Shown piece after piece: positions 1-8,053 of a stretch of 64,000 nt of DNA (within the stretch, counting starts at the first letter, position 1; each line of letters starts with the position of its first letter). The notes beneath the pieces were generated by a model, which was given only the letters and a program-made list of their open reading frames with translations, was not told the origin of the DNA and did no database searches. Position numbers and translations under genes: made by a program. Source of the DNA: Qipengyuania pacifica (GTDB taxonomy: Bacteria; Pseudomonadota; Alphaproteobacteria; Sphingomonadales; Sphingomonadaceae); assembly GCF_019857205.1 (NCBI RefSeq), contig NZ_JAHWXO010000002.1:124001-188000 (forward strand), read 5' to 3'.

Positions 1-1
1 G

Positions 2-25
2 CTCGAACAAGAGCTGCTGGGCTGA
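2..25 (+). CDS. rpoA: RNA polymerase alpha subunit, C-terminal end (partial)
   Basis: The first bases read in frame as L-E-Q-E-L-L-G-stop, ending 90 bases before rplQ. In nearly all bacteria rplQ directly follows rpoA, and alphaproteobacterial RpoA ends with a short acidic tail, so this is taken as the last eight codons of rpoA. The rest lies outside the window. The identification rests mainly on gene order, because only seven residues are visible. Confidence 0.7.
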   Translation, partial: LEQELLG

Positions 26-115
26 CACCTCGCATGGGGCATGGGCCGGACCCCTCAATCCGGCCCGTATCGGGCTACCTAGAACGGGCCCCCTACGAAC
101 GAAGAAAGAACTGAA

Positions 116-535
116 ATGCGTCACAAGATTTCCGGCCGCAAGCTCCAGCGCAAGACTGGCCACCGTAATGCGATGTTCCGCAACATGGCGGCCGCTCTGA
201 TCAAGCACGAGCAGATCATGACCACGCTGCCCAAGGCGAAGGAAATGCGTCCCTACATCGAGAAGCTGATCACGCTGGCAAAGCGTGGCGGCCTTTCGAA
301 CCGCCGTCTTGCGATGAGCCGCCTGCAGGACGAAACGCAGCTCAAGAAGCTGTTCGACGTTCTGGCGGAACGCTATTCGGATCGTGAAGGCGGTTACACC
401 CGCATCATCAAGGCTGGCTATCGCGGCAGCGACGCCGCCCAGATGGCTGTGATCGAATTCGTCGAGCGCGACGAAGACGCAAAGGGCCAGGATTCGGGTC
501 CGGTTGAAAGCGAAGAAGAATTCGAAGACGCGTAA
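116..535 (+). CDS. rplQ: 50S ribosomal protein L17
   Basis: This encodes a 139-residue L17 protein of the large ribosomal subunit. The N-terminal signature [12 protein letters not shown], followed by H-R-x-A-M-F-R-N, is diagnostic of the family. The core ends near residue 120. The last 20 residues form an acidic tail rich in Glu and Asp, common in alphaproteobacteria and not in E. coli. It sits after rpoA as in the alpha operon and is followed by a strong intrinsic terminator, so it is the last gene of the ribosomal operon. The start is fixed by the conserved N-terminus. Confidence 0.97.
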   Translation: MRHKISGRKLQRKTGHRNAMFRNMAAALIKHEQIMTTLPKAKEMRPYIEKLITLAKRGGLSNRRLAMSRLQDETQLKKLFDVLAERYSDREGGYTRIIKAGYRGSDAAQMAVIEFVERDEDAKGQDSGPVESEEEFEDA

Positions 536-562
536 GGCGCGCTTCGAAATACGAAACAAGCG

Positions 563-592
563 GGGCCGGGAGGGAAACCTCCCGGCCCTTTT
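563..592 (+). terminator. Rho-independent terminator after rplQ
   Basis: An 11-bp perfect stem (563-573 with 578-588, GGGCCGGGAGG arms) closes a GAAA loop and is followed by TTTT-G-TTTT. It lies 28 bases after the rplQ stop codon and ends the rpoA-rplQ operon. Confidence 0.92.
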
Positions 593-629
593 GTTTTGCA
601 CGGGCCTTCAGCCGTGCCACAAGGCGGGG

Positions 630-1994
630 ATGATCAGACATGCCCTTGCAGCAACCGCCCTTCTCGCCGCAACCCCGCTTGCCGCCCAGTCGAAAACGCA
701 GGATGAACTCGACGCTCGCTACGATCGTGCTCTGGCCGCCGGGTACAAGGCGCTGTTCCTGTGCAGCGCGCTGAGTAGTGATGCAGCACATCTGCGGCGC
801 AGCGAGACTTCGGTGAACGAATACGAACTTTCCGGCATTCAGGAGCCGCTCGATGGGTTCATGCCGGAACTTACGCAAAGCATCGCGCGCGGGAGCGATG
901 GCGCGCTCGACTATGTCGCGGTCCCCTGGGCCGACGACATGTCGCCGCGCGTCGCTGCTTATCGCCAGGGAAATGGCTGTGCGCTGCTTCCGATCGGTGC
1001 CGCTCTACCCGATAGCGAGGCTGTCCGCTCGACGCGAATCGACAGGGTCGGCGATCCTAATGTCTATCCGCTTCGCGACGCTATCGCGCCGGCCACCACG
1101 CGCGCGGCCGAGGCGGCTCTGAGAGAAACCTACGGCGAGGGGACCCGGACAACGGCGGTGATGGTCCGGCAGGACGATCGCACCCGTGGGGAAGCCTATG
1201 CCCAGGGATACGACGCGGATTTGCCGCAGCGCACCTGGTCGGTCGCCAAGAGCCTCGCGGCCACGCTGATCGGTGCGGCGGTCCAGCGCGGCGAAGCGGA
1301 TGTCGCAGCTTTTGCCGGGCTCGGGCTCGACGATAGCGACCCGCGGCGGGCGATAACTATCGACCATTTGCTGCGAATGGCCTCGGGCCGCTATTCGGAC
1401 ACGCCGGGCAACCGCACCGATCCGCTTTACTTTGGCGGCGCGACGGTGGGCGAGGTGGCGCTCGACTGGCCGCTGCTCAATCCGCCGGGCACGATCTATC
1501 GTTACGCCAACAACGACACGCTGGCTGCGGTCAAAGCGATCGAGGAAACGTTCGACAGGCATCCGCCGGCCGGACTGTTCGAAACGCTCGGCATGCACTC
1601 GACCGTGGCTGAGACCGATTGGCAGGGTGACTACATCCTTTCCAGCCAGGTCTGGACCAGTTCCGCCGACCTTGCCCGCTTCGGCCAGCTCTATCTCGAC
1701 GATGGAATGCGCAACGGCGTCCGCATTCTGCCCGAAGGGTGGGTCGATTATGTCTCCGCTCCCTCCGGGCCGCAGCCCGATGGTCCCTTTGGTTATGGCG
1801 CAGGGTTCTGGTTGCTCAACAATTCCGAGGGCGTTCCGGCCGATACGTTCGCGGCCATGGGCAATCGCGGGCAGTTCGTCGTCATCGTTCCCAGCATGAA
1901 CACGGTGATCGTGAGAAGGGGAGAGGATCCGCCCGGTGCGCGGTTCGATATCGCGGCCTTCACCCGCGATGTACTTGTTTCTCTTGAAAAATAG
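630..1994 (+). CDS. Serine hydrolase, beta-lactamase/penicillin-binding-like family
   Basis: The 454-residue protein has a cleavable signal peptide (residues 1-20, ending L-A-A-Q) and the class C beta-lactamase/esterase fold markers: S204-V-A-K207 (nucleophile Ser and general-base Lys), Y292-A-N294, and N412-R-G414 where the third K/H-x-G box is expected. It probably acts in the periplasm on an ester, amide or peptide substrate, which cannot be told from the sequence. An upstream in-frame start exists, but it would run through the rplQ terminator, so ATG 630 beside the signal peptide is preferred. No convincing operon partner is present. Confidence 0.8.
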   Translation: MIRHALAATALLAATPLAAQSKTQDELDARYDRALAAGYKALFLCSALSSDAAHLRRSETSVNEYELSGIQEPLDGFMPELTQSIARGSDGALDYVAVPWADDMSPRVAAYRQGNGCALLPIGAALPDSEAVRSTRIDRVGDPNVYPLRDAIAPATTRAAEAALRETYGEGTRTTAVMVRQDDRTRGEAYAQGYDADLPQRTWSVAKSLAATLIGAAVQRGEADVAAFAGLGLDDSDPRRAITIDHLLRMASGRYSDTPGNRTDPLYFGGATVGEVALDWPLLNPPGTIYRYANNDTLAAVKAIEETFDRHPPAGLFETLGMHSTVAETDWQGDYILSSQVWTSSADLARFGQLYLDDGMRNGVRILPEGWVDYVSAPSGPQPDGPFGYGAGFWLLNNSEGVPADTFAAMGNRGQFVVIVPSMNTVIVRRGEDPPGARFDIAAFTRDVLVSLEK

Positions 1995-2126
1995 CCATTC
2001 AGGAAAGTGCGGCAATTCCTGAACGGTGACTGTCGCTAGAGTTCAGCCGGACCTCACCGCGAATCATCTAGAACCTCTTCGACAGCCGAGGCAGTCCCGC
2101 CGCGGCCCAATGAGGAGGACCTCGAG

Positions 2127-2714
2127 ATGAAAACATTTGCAAAGACGTTCGCGAAGGGTGGGATCGCAACGGCAGCCGTGGGTGCCATGGCACTCGCAGG
2201 GGCGACCCCCGCGCAGGCTCGCGGCCACGACGATGGCATTTCCGTCGGCGAAGTGATTGCCGGTGCCGTCATCATCGGCGGTATTGCAGCGGTCGCCAGC
2301 GCCGCCAGCAGGGACCGCGACTATTATCGGGGCGACCGCTATTATCGCGACGGCCGATATTACAACAACGGCAACGACTACCGTCGCAACGCTTATGCAA
2401 GCAGAGGCAACCCGCGTGCTGCCGTAGAGCGCTGTGTCAACGCTGCGAGGAACGATGCCCGGCGCTACGGTTATCGTCATGCCCAGGTTACGGAAATCCG
2501 CGATGTCGATGACACTCGATATGGCTGGAAGGTGAAGGGCCGGATGGTCGTCGATGGCAGTTATGCCGGTGGGCGTTATGACCGTTATGGCTATCGTGAC
2601 CGGAACAATCGCTATCAGCGCTGGAATGACCGTGACAGTGGCAATTTCACCTGCCGGATAGAACGCGGACGCGTTGCCGATCTCGACTTCAGCGGCATCC
2701 GCGGGCTGCGGTAA
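2127..2714 (+). CDS. Secreted protein of unknown function (paralogue of the next gene)
   Basis: This is a 195-residue exported protein: a Lys-rich start, a hydrophobic stretch and an A-Q-A cleavage site near residue 31. Next comes a G-E-V-I-A-G-A-V-I-I-G-G-I-A-A-V-A-S-A segment (about 42-62) that could be a transmembrane or glycine-zipper-like helix. A Tyr/Arg/Asp-rich linker (about 65-95) leads to a conserved C-terminal domain with one Cys (A-V-E-R-C-V-N-A) and a second near the end (F-T-C-R-I-E), a possible disulfide pair. A strong GAGGAGG site precedes the ATG. Function unknown. The next gene shares the helix and the two-Cys domain. Confidence 0.75.
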   Translation: MKTFAKTFAKGGIATAAVGAMALAGATPAQARGHDDGISVGEVIAGAVIIGGIAAVASAASRDRDYYRGDRYYRDGRYYNNGNDYRRNAYASRGNPRAAVERCVNAARNDARRYGYRHAQVTEIRDVDDTRYGWKVKGRMVVDGSYAGGRYDRYGYRDRNNRYQRWNDRDSGNFTCRIERGRVADLDFSGIRGLR

Positions 2715-2734
2715 TTCACGAAATATACCACTAT

Positions 2735-2766
2735 GGCGGTTCAGGCATCGTTTAGCCTGAACCGCC
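2735..2766 (+). terminator. Perfect 12-bp hairpin, probable terminator
   Basis: GGCGGTTCAGGC (2735-2746) pairs perfectly with GCCTGAACCGCC (2755-2766) across an 8-base loop, 20 bases after the preceding stop. There is no T-run on the plus side, so it may act as a transcript-end stabiliser or attenuator rather than a classic intrinsic terminator. Confidence 0.5.
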
Positions 2767-2825
2767 TAACTCCGCATCATCAGCAATTGCGCGTTTAGGT
2801 GGGGCGCGCCGAAGGGGTATCGGAC

Positions 2826-3572
2826 ATGCCGTCCATTAAATCCGTTTCTGTCGTACCAGCACTTCTGGCCGTCGTATCAATGACGGCCATGCCCGCCCAA
2901 GCAGCCGAACTGCCGCAGGTCGGACCGGTGCACGTTGCACAGGCCATCAGCCCGGCTTGGGCACCAGGCGACGACACGGCCGATCAATACCGGCGCTACA
3001 GGCACCGCCGCCATCGCGGCGTGGATGCTGGCGATGTGATTGCAGGCGTTTTGATCCTCGGCGGAATTGCCGCGGTGGCGAGTGCTGCAAATAGTTCGCG
3101 TGATCGAAATCCACGCTATCCTGATCCTCAGCGCGGCGATTATCGTTATGACGACACCCGCGGGCTGGACCGTGCGGTGAGTATCTGTGTGGACGAGATC
3201 GAGCGTAATGCGCGTATTCAAACCGTCGATGCGGTCAATCGCAACGCGCGTGGGTGGAGCGTAACCGGTTCAATGTATGATGGGCAAAGCTTCAGTTGTT
3301 CGATCGGCGAAAACGGGCGGATCGATGCGATCGACTACGGCCGCGGCGGTGCTACCTACGGAAATGGCTATTCCGATGGCGGATATGGCTACGAGGCAAA
3401 CAATGGTATCGACGATCGGCAGTATAGCGATGATTACTATGCCGCCGCACGAGCACGCACTGAAAGCGCCGTACCAGCCTATCCCGGTGGGCCGTTGCCG
3501 GGTGAAGAGGACCAGTCGTACGGCGCAGCCGATATCGAATACGGTAACGGCTATCAGGGCGCGGGAAATTAA
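2826..3572 (+). CDS. Secreted protein of unknown function, second paralogue
   Basis: The 248-residue protein has a signal peptide ending A-Q-A-A-E near residue 24, then a G-D-V-I-A-G-V-L-I-L-G-G-I-A-A-V-A-S-A-A segment matching the helix of the preceding gene, then the same two-Cys domain (A-V-S-I-C-V-D-E and F-S-C-S-I-G). The C-terminal 80 residues are extra and rich in Tyr, Gly and Asp, probably disordered. ATG 2826 is chosen over an upstream GTG at 2799 because GAAGGGG precedes it and the signal peptide then starts correctly. It overlaps the convergent next gene by four bases at its stop. Function unknown. Confidence 0.7.
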   Translation: MPSIKSVSVVPALLAVVSMTAMPAQAAELPQVGPVHVAQAISPAWAPGDDTADQYRRYRHRRHRGVDAGDVIAGVLILGGIAAVASAANSSRDRNPRYPDPQRGDYRYDDTRGLDRAVSICVDEIERNARIQTVDAVNRNARGWSVTGSMYDGQSFSCSIGENGRIDAIDYGRGGATYGNGYSDGGYGYEANNGIDDRQYSDDYYAAARARTESAVPAYPGGPLPGEEDQSYGAADIEYGNGYQGAGN

Positions 3573-4189
3573 TCCCGTCCGTAGGCAGGCAGGGCCAGGT
3601 TCCATCTGATTGCAGCGAGCCGCAGGCCATATCCGGCGGCCGTCGCACCCACCCAGACCCACTCGCGCACCAGGCCCACCAGATCGCCAAGCACATTGGT
3701 GGTGGCTGAAAGGGCGGCGGCCGTGACATAAAGTTCAGGCCGCATGAGGATCGATGGTCGGCCAGCTATGACGTCGCGAATGATGCCGCCCACACAGCCG
3801 GTTATAACTCCCATCAGTATAGCAGGGGTGGGCGGTAGACCATATTCGAGTGCTTTGGCGGACCCGAGAACTGCATAGGCAGACAGACCAAGTCCGTCCG
3901 CGACCGAGAGGAAGCGCCCCCCCCACCAGCGGGTAGGCGTAAACCAGGCGAACAGCGCCATCGCCAGACAGATGGCCGCAACCCAAGCATCATGAATCCA
4001 GAATACCGGTGCCCCGATCAGAAGGTCACGGACCGTGCCGCCGCCAACGCCGGTGATCAGGGCAAAGAAGGCGAGCGTAACGAAGGTTTGTCTCTCCTTC
4101 GCCGCTACCAAAGCGCCGGTAAGAGCAAAGATGGCCACACCGGCAAGATCCAGCCAGTCGAGCAGGGGGGTAAGAACTTCGGAATTCAC
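3569..4189 (-). CDS. TRIC/UPF0126-type membrane protein (YadS-like)
   Basis: This is a 206-residue, roughly seven-helix inner-membrane protein with the internal duplication typical of the UPF0126/TRIC family: G-V-G-G-G-T-V-R-D in the first half and C-V-G-G-I-I-R-D in the second. Bacterial members form monovalent cation channels; the physiological role is unclear. The chosen GTG start at 4189 gives the usual family length and overlaps the stop of the upstream PepSY gene as GTGA, suggesting translational coupling. Longer readings upstream lie inside that gene and lack family similarity. Confidence 0.85.
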   Translation of the reverse strand: MNSEVLTPLLDWLDLAGVAIFALTGALVAAKERQTFVTLAFFALITGVGGGTVRDLLIGAPVFWIHDAWVAAICLAMALFAWFTPTRWWGGRFLSVADGLGLSAYAVLGSAKALEYGLPPTPAILMGVITGCVGGIIRDVIAGRPSILMRPELYVTAAALSATTNVLGDLVGLVREWVWVGATAAGYGLRLAAIRWNLALPAYGRD

Positions 4190-4887
4190 GATGCAGCCAT
4201 ACGCGATTTTCGGCGACGAAACAGCAGCACGCAGCCGAACAGCGATCCAATGACCGACAGGACGGCAAAGAGTATCAGGATCGGATGATGCGTATCCTCG
4301 CGCGTTTGCAAGTCCATGATGTGCAACCCCCACACGAAGTCGAACGTACGCCACCATTTCGTCCGGACCGCTTCTATCTGCCCCGTTTCCGTTCCGACGT
4401 AAACGTGCGTCCCGTCATTCAGGACGACTTGCCAAACCGGCAAGGCACGACGGAAATCGAGCGGCACCGCTTCCGCTTCGAAACGGGCCGTGCTGGCAAC
4501 TTGGTCACCACCGTCGATGCCGTCGGCCACAATCAGGCGAGCCTCGACTTCAGACAACGGACCCATAGGACTGCCGTCGGGCCGGAAGCGGGCTGTCTTG
4601 CCGTCCATGTAGGTGATGCGGGTGGTAGCTTCGCCGCGTTCCACCTGCGTGGTTACCGATCGTACCGGACCTGTACTTTCAGCCGGCAGCGACACGGCAA
4701 TTTGCGTATTGGCGGGCAGGGCGCGTTCTGGAACATGTTTGCGCAGATGGTTGCCGCGGACTTCCTCTATGGGTTTCGCCACCATGACGAGGCCGGTAAT
4801 CGTCCACATCAGAATGGGCGCCCCCACCAGCCATCCGAGCCAGATGTGCAATTTGGCCAAGCGCTTCATCGCGCGCTGCTGTCCCAT
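4186..4887 (-). CDS. PepSY-domain membrane protein
   Basis: The 233-residue protein has an N-terminal transmembrane helix (L-H-I-W-L-G-W-L-V-G-A-P-I-L-M-W-T), a periplasmic portion with a PepSY-like segment and H-V-Y-V-G-T-E-T-G-Q-I-E, and a C-terminal helix followed by a basic R-R-R-K-S-R tail. This is the layout of small PepSY-TM proteins often linked to iron uptake or respiratory regulation. ATG 4887 is used; an internal ATG at 4869 is also possible. The stop overlaps the start of the TRIC gene. Function is inferred from architecture only. Confidence 0.75.
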   Translation of the reverse strand: MGQQRAMKRLAKLHIWLGWLVGAPILMWTITGLVMVAKPIEEVRGNHLRKHVPERALPANTQIAVSLPAESTGPVRSVTTQVERGEATTRITYMDGKTARFRPDGSPMGPLSEVEARLIVADGIDGGDQVASTARFEAEAVPLDFRRALPVWQVVLNDGTHVYVGTETGQIEAVRTKWWRTFDFVWGLHIMDLQTREDTHHPILILFAVLSVIGSLFGCVLLFRRRKSRMAAS

Positions 4888-4901
4888 CTTGCGAAGGCTC
4901 C

Positions 4902-6236
4902 CTAGCCGTGGATGATTGTGCCGATGGCTTCTGCCGCGGCGATGCAATCGAGGTCGGCCCACCTGCGCGATATGACCTGCAGTCCGCAAGGTAGGCCCCC
5001 GCTTTCGCCCACAGGAAGAACGGTGGCGGGAAGGTTCGGATAAGTCGCCAGCCCGGCCCAGCACAGCGCCGCTCCCCCAGGCTGTTCCGCTCCGTTTATG
5101 GTCATGGTCCCATCGAAGACGCGGCCATCGCGGTGCGGGACCGCGAGAACAGGTGCGGGCGGGGCAAGGACGAAATCGTAATTATCGAAAAGGGTATGCC
5201 ACGCGTTCTCATTGCGGGTTTGCGCATCGAGCATGTCGAACCAATCTGTTGCGCTGGCCCGCTCACCGTTGGGTCCAGGCATGCCGCGAGCCATGGCTAC
5301 ATTGAGCATCCGCATATACTCAGCCTGTTGCCGTGCTAGATCGGGGAGCAGTTCGCTTTTGCGGTCGATGGTTACCCCGGCCCCTTCCAGTACTGCTGCC
5401 GCCGCCTCGATCGGAGCCTGCACCGAAATGTCGGTTGGGCAGGACGGGTGTTCGGTGAGAAGGAGGATCCGACAGTCCCGCAGCGTCTTCTCCATCCTCC
5501 GCAGCGGAACGGTTTGTGTCAGTTGCAACAGCAGGCGAAGATCGGCGGCGTTGCGGGCAAGCGGGCCAGCGATGGACAGCGCACCATCATGGGCATCACC
5601 GCCGCTCATGGAAGGGTGATCGTGTCCCTGTTTTGAGATGAGACCCCAGCTCGTCTTGTGACCCCAAACTCCGCAGAAATGGGCAGGAACGCGCACCGAT
5701 CCGCCGATATCGGTGCCGTATTCACACGGTACCATGCCGCTTGCGACGGCCGCAGCCGAACCACCCGAGGACCCACCTGGCGAGCGCTCATGGTCATGGG
5801 GGTTGTTGGTACGGCCATAGACCGGGTTATTTGATTGCCAGTCGGCCAGATCGGGCGGCACATTTGTCTTGCCCAGGAAGATGGCGCCCGCAGCCTTCAA
5901 CTGGCTGACCACTCTGGAATCGCGAGATGCTATGTTGTCGGCATAGGCCTCATGACCCCAGCTGGTGGGAAGCCCTTCGATATCGAAGCTTTCCTTGATT
6001 GTCATGGGAACGCCGAACAAGGGGCGTTCACGCGCCGAACGATCATCCGTCATCGCCTTAGCCCGATCCCGCGCCCGGTCGAAATCTGTCACCACCACGG
6101 CGTTGATGTGCGCATCAAGACGCTCGATCCGCGCGATGGTCGCCTCCACCGCGTCGAGCGGGGACATCTCGCCCCGGCGCATCGTTTCTGCAAGTTCGAT
6201 AGCACCGGGATTGTCGGTCAGCGTCGGGTAAGCCAT
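4902..6236 (-). CDS. Amidase signature family enzyme
   Basis: This 444-residue enzyme hydrolyses an amide bond through a Ser-cisSer-Lys triad. K81 lies in M-T-I-K-E-S, the cis-Ser lies in G-G-S-S-G-G (around 154-159), and the nucleophile S180 lies in D-I-G-G-S-V-R, all with normal spacing. Substrate is unknown; family members act on aryl, fatty or peptide amides. It is not a GatA by context, since no gatB or gatC is nearby. The ATG at 6236 follows a clear GAGGAGA site. There is no signal peptide, so it is cytoplasmic. Confidence 0.92.
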   Translation of the reverse strand: MAYPTLTDNPGAIELAETMRRGEMSPLDAVEATIARIERLDAHINAVVVTDFDRARDRAKAMTDDRSARERPLFGVPMTIKESFDIEGLPTSWGHEAYADNIASRDSRVVSQLKAAGAIFLGKTNVPPDLADWQSNNPVYGRTNNPHDHERSPGGSSGGSAAAVASGMVPCEYGTDIGGSVRVPAHFCGVWGHKTSWGLISKQGHDHPSMSGGDAHDGALSIAGPLARNAADLRLLLQLTQTVPLRRMEKTLRDCRILLLTEHPSCPTDISVQAPIEAAAAVLEGAGVTIDRKSELLPDLARQQAEYMRMLNVAMARGMPGPNGERASATDWFDMLDAQTRNENAWHTLFDNYDFVLAPPAPVLAVPHRDGRVFDGTMTINGAEQPGGAALCWAGLATYPNLPATVLPVGESGGLPCGLQVISRRWADLDCIAAAEAIGTIIHG

Positions 6237-6363
6237 GATGTCTCCTCTTGGGTCGGCAATGTCGGATAAGCCGACCCCGCGGTCAATCGCCCACTTGCGC
6301 GGGACACATGGCCGCCGCATGACGTTGCGCTGATGTCATAAAGATAATTCTGGAGGACCGATC

Positions 6364-8046
6364 ATGCGTCGCGCCATTCTTCCCCTACTGCTCGCCAGTG
6401 CGGCCTGCACCCCTGTTGCCAATGATGCTCCGGTCATGTCTGCCGATGCACCCCCCGCTGCCGCGTCCGATGGTTATGATCTCCAGGCCCAGTATGCGAA
6501 GCTGGCCGTCATCGAAATGGCACCGGACACATCTTACCTGACTGCGGAAGAACGCGACGTCGTCAATCTGCTGATCCAGGCCAGCGGCTATATGGACGAG
6601 ATATACCTGCGCCAGCGCTTCGCCGCCAACCCGCAGGTTCGTCAGGCCATCTCGCGCAGCCGCCGTGCCGATCGGGACCTGCTGTTGACCATGTTCGACC
6701 GGTATTACGGCGCGTGGGACGATCTCGACGAGTTTCATCCCTTCTGGGGCACAGAGCCGCTGCCCGAAGGGGCCGGCTTCTATCCCACCGATCTGACCCG
6801 TGAAGAATTCGATGCTTATCTGACGGCTCATCCTGCACAGAAAGACGAATTGCTGGCCCCGTATACCGTGGTGAAGCGCGAGGGCGATGGGCTGGTCGCT
6901 GTCCCTTATTCGGTGGAATATCGCGAGTGGCTAGAACCTGCTGCCAAACTCTTGGAACAGGCTGCCCAGCGTACGAGCAACCCGAGCCTCAAGAAATTCC
7001 TGACGTTGCGTGCCGCCAGCTTCCTGTCCGACGATTACTACGAAAGCGAAATGGCGTGGATGGACTTGGCCGACACGCCGATCGAAGTCGCGATTGGACC
7101 CTACGAGGTCTATACCGACCGCCTGTACGGTACAAAAACCGCCTTCGAAAGCTTCGTCACGCTGCGCAATCCCGAAGAGAGCGCCGCTTTGGCGAAATAC
7201 AAGAATTACCTGCGCGATATGGAAGGCAACCTTCCGATCGAGGATCGATACAAGAATTTCCAGCGAGGCTTCGAAAGCCCCATCGCGGTGGCCGATCAGA
7301 TCCACGGTGGGGGCGACAATGTACCAGGCGTACAAACCATCGCTTTCAACCTTCCCAATGACGAGCGGGTGCGCGAAGCCAAAGGTGCCAAGAAGGTCAT
7401 TCTCGCCAACGTACTCGGCGCGAAATACGAACGCATTCTGGATCCTATCGGCGATGTCGTGCTGAAGCAGGATCAGGCCGCGCTGGTCGCGAAGAAGTAC
7501 ATGGAACTGGAAACGCTGTTCCATGAACTGTCCCACAGCCTCGGGCCCGGTACAATTACCAAGGATGGCCGCCAGACGACGGTGAACGAGGAATTGAAGG
7601 AACAGTATTCGGCGCTGGAAGAGAGCAAGGCGGACGTCATGGGCGTCTGGAACATTCTCTTCATGATGGAGAAGGGCGAAATCCCCGCTGCCGAGAAGCA
7701 GCAACTTTATGCTAGCTATTTCGCCGGTATTTTCCGCGCGATGCGCTTCGGAATCGACGAGGCACACGGCAAAGGCGCAGCATTGCAATACGGGTATCTC
7801 AAGGAAAAGGGTGCGTTCACTTGGGATGCGGCTGCCAATCGCTACATCGTCGATTATGCAAAAATGGAAGCCGGTCTGCGCGACCTTTTGCACGACCAGC
7901 TGATGCTGCAGGCGAATGGCGATTACGAAGGGACCAAGGCGTTCTTCGCTCGTTATGCCAAGCTCGACGATTGGGCGCGCGGACGTTTCGCCGCAATGAG
8001 CGATATTCCAGTCGATATTCAGCCGATCTACCCCAGCGAAGTGTAG
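6364..8046 (+). CDS. Peptidase family M49 (dipeptidyl peptidase III)-like lipoprotein
   Basis: The 560-residue protein starts with a lipoprotein signal (L-L-L-A-S-A-A-C, lipidated Cys near residue 15). It carries H387-E-L-S-H391 and, about 30 residues later, E419-E-S-K-A-D, the pair of zinc-binding motifs that characterises dipeptidyl peptidase III relatives. It probably removes dipeptides from oligopeptides at the cell envelope. The zinc motif is a plain HEXXH rather than the HEXXGH of classical DPP III. GGAGG precedes the start. It is transcribed alone and converges with the DUF4403 gene. Confidence 0.82.
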   Translation: MRRAILPLLLASAACTPVANDAPVMSADAPPAAASDGYDLQAQYAKLAVIEMAPDTSYLTAEERDVVNLLIQASGYMDEIYLRQRFAANPQVRQAISRSRRADRDLLLTMFDRYYGAWDDLDEFHPFWGTEPLPEGAGFYPTDLTREEFDAYLTAHPAQKDELLAPYTVVKREGDGLVAVPYSVEYREWLEPAAKLLEQAAQRTSNPSLKKFLTLRAASFLSDDYYESEMAWMDLADTPIEVAIGPYEVYTDRLYGTKTAFESFVTLRNPEESAALAKYKNYLRDMEGNLPIEDRYKNFQRGFESPIAVADQIHGGGDNVPGVQTIAFNLPNDERVREAKGAKKVILANVLGAKYERILDPIGDVVLKQDQAALVAKKYMELETLFHELSHSLGPGTITKDGRQTTVNEELKEQYSALEESKADVMGVWNILFMMEKGEIPAAEKQQLYASYFAGIFRAMRFGIDEAHGKGAALQYGYLKEKGAFTWDAAANRYIVDYAKMEAGLRDLLHDQLMLQANGDYEGTKAFFARYAKLDDWARGRFAAMSDIPVDIQPIYPSEV

Positions 8047-8053
8047 ATAGCCG

